A stretch of DNA of 64,000 nucleotides from Aphanothece sp. CMT-3BRIN-NPC111 (lineage in GTDB: Bacteria; Cyanobacteriota; Cyanobacteriia; Cyanobacteriales; JAHHGU01), in assembly GCA_019359765.1 (NCBI GenBank), contig JAHHGU010000002.1:112647-176646 (forward strand), given 5' to 3'. Below the pieces are notes generated by a model. It was not told where the DNA came from. It did not search any database and saw nothing but the letters and a program-made list of their open reading frames with translations. Each line of letters opens with the position of its first letter. Position 1 is the first letter of the stretch. A program made the translations under genes and the position numbers. Positions 58,521-64,000 of this stretch are shown here, in pieces.

Positions 58521-61500
58521 ATGCCCAAACCTACTGCCCACTACACAAAGCCATCTGCACATCAAGAAAAAGCAATTCAGCGCTCTTGGACATGGCTGTT
58601 GCTGCTGGGTGGGCAGGGACAGGCACTAGCAAAAGCCGCAGTAATAGGACTAATAGCAACTACCATTAGTAGTAACTCCGCCCTAGCTTTACCCCAACAG
58701 GGACAAGTGGGAGCAGGTTCAGCAACAATTGCCACACCAAGCGCCGGCCGGATGAATATCATCCAAAGTACAGATAAAGCGGTAATTAACTGGCAAGGAT
58801 TTAGCATTGGCTCAGGGCAATGGGTAGATTTCCAACAACCTTCTGCCACATCAGCCACCCTCAACCGAGTTACTGGCAACACCTCCTCCAATATCGCTGG
58901 TAAAATCACCGCCAACGGTCAAATTATGTTGCTCAACCCCAACGGCATCTTATTTGGGCCGACAGCACAAGTAGACGTTGCCGGATTAACAGCCAGCACG
59001 CTCAACGTTACGAATGCTGACTTTATGGCCGGGGGGCAAGACAACCTGAATACACTAGCAGGGAAAGCCGCCGCCACAGTAGAAAACCAAGGCATAATCA
59101 ACATTACAGATGGAGGATATGCGGCTTTAGTTGCCCCAGGAGTAGCTAATAGTGGTGCCATCAACGCCCGTTTGGGTAAAGTAGTGCTGGCATCAGGCAC
59201 AAGAGCCGCTTTAGACTTTCGCGGAGATGGCTTAGTATCGCTAGCAGTAGAACCCAGCAAAGAAGTAGGATTTTCTCCCTTAGTTAGTAACACAGGCTCT
59301 ATTACCGCCGATGGTGGAGTAGTTACCCTCAGCGCCAGGGCGGGAGCTACCGTAGTCAACAATGTCATTAACACAACCGGGTTAATTCAGGCTAACTCAG
59401 CCAATGCCCAAAATGGTCGGATTGTCCTATCTGGAGGCAATGCTGGAATTGTGGCTTTAGATGGGACGATTACTGCCACGGGTAGTGCCAACGTCACGGG
59501 AAATAATATCAACGCCGCCACAAGCATCACCACGCCTACAGCTACATTTACAGCACTTAAAGATATTAACTTCAGCGGAAATTATGCTACAGGTGGCGGG
59601 AACCTGAGCTTAGTGACAGCAGGCGGCAAGGTTGATACTCAAGGAGTTACAACGAGTGGTGGCACGATAAACATTACTAGTGCCGGGGCAATTAATACGT
59701 TGAATTTAGACTCAACGTCGGGGGCACTCAATGGGGGTGCAATTAGCCTACTTGCCACAAACGGCAACATTACGACAGGCAGCATAGACACCTCTTCCAC
59801 CTCAACTTCTGGCAATGCCAGTGATGGAGGGGGAATCAGCTTGACGGCAAGAGGCAGTAGCGGTGGTTCTATTACCGTTAACGGAGATGTTAATTCCACA
59901 TCATCAGGAGCTGGCGTCACTCCAGGCACAGGAGGGGCTGTTAATATCAGTGCTGCTAACACTCTTAACCTCAACAGCATTAATAATATTGCTTCTAGCA
60001 ATACCGGTTATGGCAACATCACGTTGACGGGGAATGAGATTAACCTCAATGGAGGAGCTAATTCCATCCGGGGTGACGGCAAAGAGGTGCTCTTACAGTC
60101 ATCCTCTTTAGGTCAAAAAGTAGGCATCGGTGCTTCGGATACAGGAGCGACAGATACTTTGGATCTGACGACGACAGATTTAGCAGCTCTTAAAGATGGC
60201 TTTAGCAGAATTTATCTCGGACGCACTTTCGGTCGCGGTGCAGTGAGTATAGCTGATGTAACTTTCTTAGACCCAGTAGGGATTCGAGCTTTGGGAAGTG
60301 GGGGGACGATTACGGCTAACGGGGCGATTACTGGAGCGAGTGGTTCTGATAGTTCAATTACCCTACAAGCAGATGGTGCTATCAGTACTCAAGGCATCAG
60401 AACCTATGGCAATGGGATTAACCTTCGCAGCTTCAATGGGGGGATTACTACTAATGGAGCCAATCTCGACTCCACAAATGGGGCACTCAATGGGGGCGGA
60501 ATTAATCTTGTTGCTGGCAACGGTAACATCAGTACAGGTAACATAAACTCATACTCTGTGGCTGCTAGTGGCAATACGGGGAGTGGAGGTGCAATCGCAC
60601 TTTCTGCCAGAGAGGGGAACATCACTACAGGCGATCTCAATTCCTACTCTCATGCCAACACGGGCAATGCTGGTCAGGCTGGTGCGATTATTGTACTTGC
60701 AGCTACAGACAGAAGTGAAAGTGCCGGGCATATTAACATCAATGGGACTGTACTGGCTGACGCACAGGGTCAAAATAGGGCGCTTAGTGGGGGCAATCTG
60801 ACTTTCAATGCAGTTGAAACCTTGACTCTGGGAAGCGTTAATAATAGTAGTCCTTTCAACAGCAGTAAATACGGCAATGTCAGCCTTCTGGCACGTCAAA
60901 TTAATCTAAATCCTGGGGCGACCACAATTATTGGAAACACTATTACTACCACAGGATCGATGACGGCAGCAGATGCAGCAAATAGTTCGATTCTGCTACA
61001 GGCAAACGGCAACATTAGCATTGGAGATTATATTAAAACCTATGGCAATGCCATTAACATCCACAGCTTAAATGGTGGGATTGCTACTAACGGGGAAGCC
61101 TCCATCGACTCCACAAATGGGGCACTCAATGGAGGCGCAATTACTATTGCTGCTGACAACGGTAGCATCATCACAGATGCCATAAACTCCTCCTCTATTG
61201 CTTACAGTGGCGCAGCAGGGAATGGAGGTGCAATCAATCTTACTGCTGGCAACGGTAGCATCACCGCATATTACATAGACTCCGGCTCTTATGCCTACAG
61301 TGGGGATACGGGGGATGGAGGTGCAATCAATCTCACCGCTACTAATGGCAATATCATCAACCCACTTGAGATGCTATCTGTCTCTTCTGCTACTGGCACA
61401 GCGGGGGATGGAGGTGCAATCAATCTCACTGCTACTAATGGTATTACCACAGGTGCCCTACACTCCTACTCTTCTACTGGCAGTGGCACGGCTGGGAATG

Positions 61501-62837
61501 GAGGTGTGCTCTCACTCAATGCCACTAATGGGAACATTCAAATACTTTATGTACTAGACTCCTACTCTTTTACTGACAGTGGCACGGCGGGGAATGGAGG
61601 AAATATCACATTGAATGCTACCAACGGCATCACCATAAATGCTAATAGGGATATAAACTCCTACTCTTCTGCTACCACTGGCACAGCGGGGAATGGAGGT
61701 ACAGTCAATCTCACTGCTACTAATGGCGGCATTCAGGCAGGTGGCATAGCCTCCTACTCTTCTGCTAGTGACGCAGCGGGAAGCGGAGGTGTAGTCAATC
61801 TCACCGCTACTAATGACAATCTCACTACAGGTAGCATAACCTCCTACTCTTCTGCTGGCAGTAGTACAGCGGGGGATGGAGGTGCAATCAATCTCACTGC
61901 TACTAATGGCGGCATTGAGACAGGTAATTTGGAATCCGGAGCCTTGTCTGGCTCCAACGGCAATGCTGGGAATGGGGGAGATATCACGGTGAATGCTACT
62001 AACGGTATCTCCACTAACGGCATAGCCTCCTACTCTATTGCTGGCAGTGGTACGAGTGGGAATGCAGGTACGATTTTCCTAAATGCTACTAATGGCAGCA
62101 TTCAGGTAAGTAATTTAAATTCCACAGCCTTGTCTGGCTCCAACGGCAATGCTGGGAATGGAGGAGATATCACGATGAATGCTACTAACGGTATTACCAC
62201 CAATGGTAATGATATAACCTCCTATTCTTATGCGACCGGTGGCACGACGGGAAATGGTGGTGCCGTCAATTTCACCACTACTAATGGCAATATCACCACT
62301 AACGGCATAGGCTCCTACTCTTATGCTGGTGGTGGTGCGGCTGGGGATGGAGGTGCGATTTCACTCAATGCTACTAATGGCAGCATTGAAACAGCTTATT
62401 TACAATCTATATCTCTATCTGGCCCTAACGGAAATGGTGGAAATGGTGGTGCGATCAGCCTGAGTGCTGGCACTGATGCCACTATAGGCGAACTAAATTC
62501 CTACTCTACTGCTGGCAGTGGTACGGCTGGAAATGGTGGTGCGATCAACCTGAGTGTTGGCAACATTATTACTCTCAAAGGCAACATCAATACCTATGGT
62601 GGGACAGGTTCTGGTAACCTCAGCTTCTCTAGTAATCAAATCCTTCTCACTCAGGATTTGACGTTTAATACCGATGGCGGGCTAGGTACGGATGGAAGTG
62701 TTAGCTTCGGGGTTTCTAAGCTTGCCTCCGATGTAGCCAATACTGGGCGAACACTGAGTATCTATAAAGGTAGCGGCACGGTTAACCCCAATAATTCACC
62801 TGCCAAAACTGCTGATGTGACTGTCATTATTCAGTAA
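58521..62837 (+). CDS. large repeat-rich TPS exoprotein (filamentous haemagglutinin N-terminal domain)
   Basis: A 1438-residue secreted adhesin-like protein. A long basic N-region and hydrophobic signal (VIGLIATTISSNSALALPQQ) lead into the TPS domain (about 55-290), with IMLLNPNGILFGPTAQVDVA as the conserved NPNG block. From about residue 600 to 1370 the protein is made of related units of the form GTAGNGGAINLTATNGGI plus a TGxIxSYSSAGS turn. The DNA of these units is also highly repeated. No TpsB gene adjoins it, so it may share the transporter encoded at 14250 or one elsewhere. Confidence 0.9.
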   Translation: MPKPTAHYTKPSAHQEKAIQRSWTWLLLLGGQGQALAKAAVIGLIATTISSNSALALPQQGQVGAGSATIATPSAGRMNIIQSTDKAVINWQGFSIGSGQWVDFQQPSATSATLNRVTGNTSSNIAGKITANGQIMLLNPNGILFGPTAQVDVAGLTASTLNVTNADFMAGGQDNLNTLAGKAAATVENQGIINITDGGYAALVAPGVANSGAINARLGKVVLASGTRAALDFRGDGLVSLAVEPSKEVGFSPLVSNTGSITADGGVVTLSARAGATVVNNVINTTGLIQANSANAQNGRIVLSGGNAGIVALDGTITATGSANVTGNNINAATSITTPTATFTALKDINFSGNYATGGGNLSLVTAGGKVDTQGVTTSGGTINITSAGAINTLNLDSTSGALNGGAISLLATNGNITTGSIDTSSTSTSGNASDGGGISLTARGSSGGSITVNGDVNSTSSGAGVTPGTGGAVNISAANTLNLNSINNIASSNTGYGNITLTGNEINLNGGANSIRGDGKEVLLQSSSLGQKVGIGASDTGATDTLDLTTTDLAALKDGFSRIYLGRTFGRGAVSIADVTFLDPVGIRALGSGGTITANGAITGASGSDSSITLQADGAISTQGIRTYGNGINLRSFNGGITTNGANLDSTNGALNGGGINLVAGNGNISTGNINSYSVAASGNTGSGGAIALSAREGNITTGDLNSYSHANTGNAGQAGAIIVLAATDRSESAGHININGTVLADAQGQNRALSGGNLTFNAVETLTLGSVNNSSPFNSSKYGNVSLLARQINLNPGATTIIGNTITTTGSMTAADAANSSILLQANGNISIGDYIKTYGNAINIHSLNGGIATNGEASIDSTNGALNGGAITIAADNGSIITDAINSSSIAYSGAAGNGGAINLTAGNGSITAYYIDSGSYAYSGDTGDGGAINLTATNGNIINPLEMLSVSSATGTAGDGGAINLTATNGITTGALHSYSSTGSGTAGNGGVLSLNATNGNIQILYVLDSYSFTDSGTAGNGGNITLNATNGITINANRDINSYSSATTGTAGNGGTVNLTATNGGIQAGGIASYSSASDAAGSGGVVNLTATNDNLTTGSITSYSSAGSSTAGDGGAINLTATNGGIETGNLESGALSGSNGNAGNGGDITVNATNGISTNGIASYSIAGSGTSGNAGTIFLNATNGSIQVSNLNSTALSGSNGNAGNGGDITMNATNGITTNGNDITSYSYATGGTTGNGGAVNFTTTNGNITTNGIGSYSYAGGGAAGDGGAISLNATNGSIETAYLQSISLSGPNGNGGNGGAISLSAGTDATIGELNSYSTAGSGTAGNGGAINLSVGNIITLKGNINTYGGTGSGNLSFSSNQILLTQDLTFNTDGGLGTDGSVSFGVSKLASDVANTGRTLSIYKGSGTVNPNNSPAKTADVTVIIQ

Positions 62838-62844
62838 GTGACAT

Positions 62845-62879
62845 CCCCCCGGTGTTAGCTAGACGATTACGCCGGGGGG
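62845..62879 (+). terminator. candidate terminator after the large adhesin
   Basis: CCCCCCGGTG and CGCCGGGGGG pair over ten positions (one G-T) around a 15-base loop, starting eight bases after the stop codon. There is no strong T-tract, so termination strength is uncertain. The following bases to 63131 show nothing assignable. Confidence 0.45.
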
Positions 62880-63131
62880 CTTACAACCCCTGAACCTTTG
62901 CTTTAGCGTAACTATCTTCATCACCGTGTTCTCACTCAAGCTCAACTCACTGGCGATCACGGGGTGCAAGTAGCAACGGAACATAGACCAAGTTAAGCCA
63001 AGTTCCTGACCTAAAGTAATACGCTCGCAGTATCAAAAATACTTGAGATGCGTGCCAAGTAAAACCCCTCTGGTCAATCGGGGGGGGGTAAAATAGATAT
63101 GCGATCGCACTCTGGGATTTTCGGCATTGGC

Positions 63132-63395
63132 TTACTGCACCCCAACAAAGCCGAATAACTTAGCGAACCCGCCAAGTATGGCTACTATCAAACCTATTAA
63201 GACACCACGACTAAGAAATTCTTGATTGTCCAATCTCTTACTTAGTCCGTCTACTTTTTCCTCCAACCTGGCTTGACCTACTTTTAGGTCAGTTACATCC
63301 TTACCAAGATTATCAAACTTGGCATCAAGCTTATCTAGCTTTTGGTCAATCTTAGCTAAGACTTCCTTTAAATCTGACTCAATAATTAAAGACAT
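63132..63395 (-). CDS. small coiled-coil protein with C-terminal membrane helix
   Basis: An 87-residue protein. Residues 5-62 form a regular heptad coiled coil (VLAKIDQKLDKLDAKFDNLG; VGQARLEEKVDGLSKRLDNQ). One membrane helix follows (VLIGLIVAILGGFAKLFGFV). GGGAG-like sequence (TGGGAGACAATAA) precedes the ATG. Small tail-anchored coiled-coil proteins of this kind are frequent in cyanobacteria, without known function. It starts 16 bases after the integrase fragment on the same strand. Confidence 0.7.
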   Translation of the reverse strand: MSLIIESDLKEVLAKIDQKLDKLDAKFDNLGKDVTDLKVGQARLEEKVDGLSKRLDNQEFLSRGVLIGLIVAILGGFAKLFGFVGVQ

Positions 63396-63411
63396 TTATT
63401 GTCTCCCATTC

Positions 63412-63852
63412 CTAAACTAAATCTGCCAATAGGTCTGATATCTCGCCCTGGTGACTTAATCGATTATCGTCATAGATCATCAAAGTATTAAGGTTAGCGT
63501 GTCTACTAAGTTTCTGTACCCGTCTCACATCTCCCCCCGTCGCCTCTAAGGCAGCAGTAACAGATGAATGTCTAATCCTGTGAGGACTCAATACCTTGAT
63601 GATTCCTGCCGCCTTAGCGTACTGCTGCACAACCTCATAAATAGAAGTGGTGCTAAGTCGATGTCCACTTGTAACCGAGTCCAAGGATATAAACAAAGGT
63701 TGATTGATGTTGGTTTCTCGCCTTGCCAGTAGCCAATCTTGAAGGGCGGCAGCAGTGGTAATAGATAGAGCGATCGCCTCTTTCTGACTACCTCGACCTT
63801 TACCAAGTATCCACAATCTGCGGGAGTCTAAATCTAGATCGGCAATATTCAA
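63412..63852 (-). pseudogene. tyrosine recombinase C-terminal fragment
   Basis: The frame gives 146 residues from a TTG and could extend about 10 codons further back (CLEGGEVASL) to a stop at 63885. It holds the second half of a phage-type integrase catalytic domain: HRIRHSSVTAALEATGGD (HxxR box) and LSRHANLNTLMIYDDNRL (His and nucleophile Tyr). The first catalytic Arg and the SAM-like N-terminal DNA-binding domain are absent upstream. It is therefore a 5'-truncated, probably inactive integrase. Confidence 0.65.
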
Positions 63853-64000
63853 CGATGCTACCTCCCCCCCTTCTAAGCAGGGCTAATTCATTGTCAAAGG
63901 AGAAAAATATGGGTAGCTAGAAGGTGGCTTACACTAAATCTTTTAGCCTCTAGTTTGATTGGTCTACATTCCATGAAAATCAATCTCCTTGAAGCCTTAG

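Noticed and set aside
58577..60899. Minus-strand frames inside the large adhesin gene
   Set aside because: They are antisense shadows of the repetitive beta-helix coding sequence.

Overview
ORGANISM. The window is cyanobacterial. The evidence is frequent HIP1-type GCGATCGC octamers, ferredoxin-dependent NarB and NirA, NrtABCD, NarM, NdhH, NtcA-type promoters, two-partner-secretion adhesins linked to CHAT and CHASE2 proteins, heptanucleotide tandem repeats, and many small palindromic or MITE-like repeats. This points to a large-genome, probably filamentous or colony-forming strain; I cannot name a species. No rRNA, tRNA or CRISPR array was seen. LAYOUT. 0-4 kb: a cut-off coiled-coil gene, gene remnants (Uma2-type, serpin C-terminus), a DUF3598-type protein, a DJ-1/PfpI protein and an N-acetylmuramoyl-L-alanine amidase. 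4.2-11.1 kb: a RiPP-type locus with a C39 peptidase ABC exporter, an HlyD adaptor, a fused TOMM cyclodehydratase (leader-binding/E1-like plus YcaO) and, upstream of it on the same strand, an 87-residue peptide gene with a GGG leader and a cysteine-free, Ser/Thr-rich core. 11.6-22.8 kb: a TpsA-TpsB-CHAT operon, a DUF928 protein and a CHASE2-GGDEF-EAL protein. 22.8-38.4 kb: a nitrogen-assimilation island on the minus strand made of two modules, nirA(2)-nrtABCD and nirA(1, ferredoxin-fused)-nrtP-narB, with narM further on. 39-46.9 kb: a DUF2207 protein, an NB-ARC ATPase without repeats, a Ser/Thr kinase carrying an amino-acid-type binding domain, a GH1 glucosidase and small genes. 47-55.2 kb: cynS, ndhH, two TnpB elements flanking an M48 peptidase gene, and rsmH. 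55.2-58.5 kb: an eroded region with an IS630 remnant, MITEs and a gene broken by a stop codon. 58.5-62.8 kb: a 1438-residue repeat-rich TPS adhesin. The end holds a small coiled-coil membrane protein and an integrase fragment. HOW IT WORKS TOGETHER. The nitrogen island can import nitrate/nitrite by two unrelated routes (the ABC transporter NrtABCD and the MFS permease NrtP), reduce nitrate with NarB/NarM, and reduce nitrite with either of two NirA enzymes. Three promoters in it match the NtcA-activated layout GTA-N8-TAC-N22-TAACTT, and two of these also carry the same upstream palindrome at the same distance, a candidate NtcB site. The RiPP locus has the parts needed to make, trim and export an azoline-type peptide, but no dehydrogenase was seen. 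Apart from family recognition, statements here come from reading the sequence without database searches.
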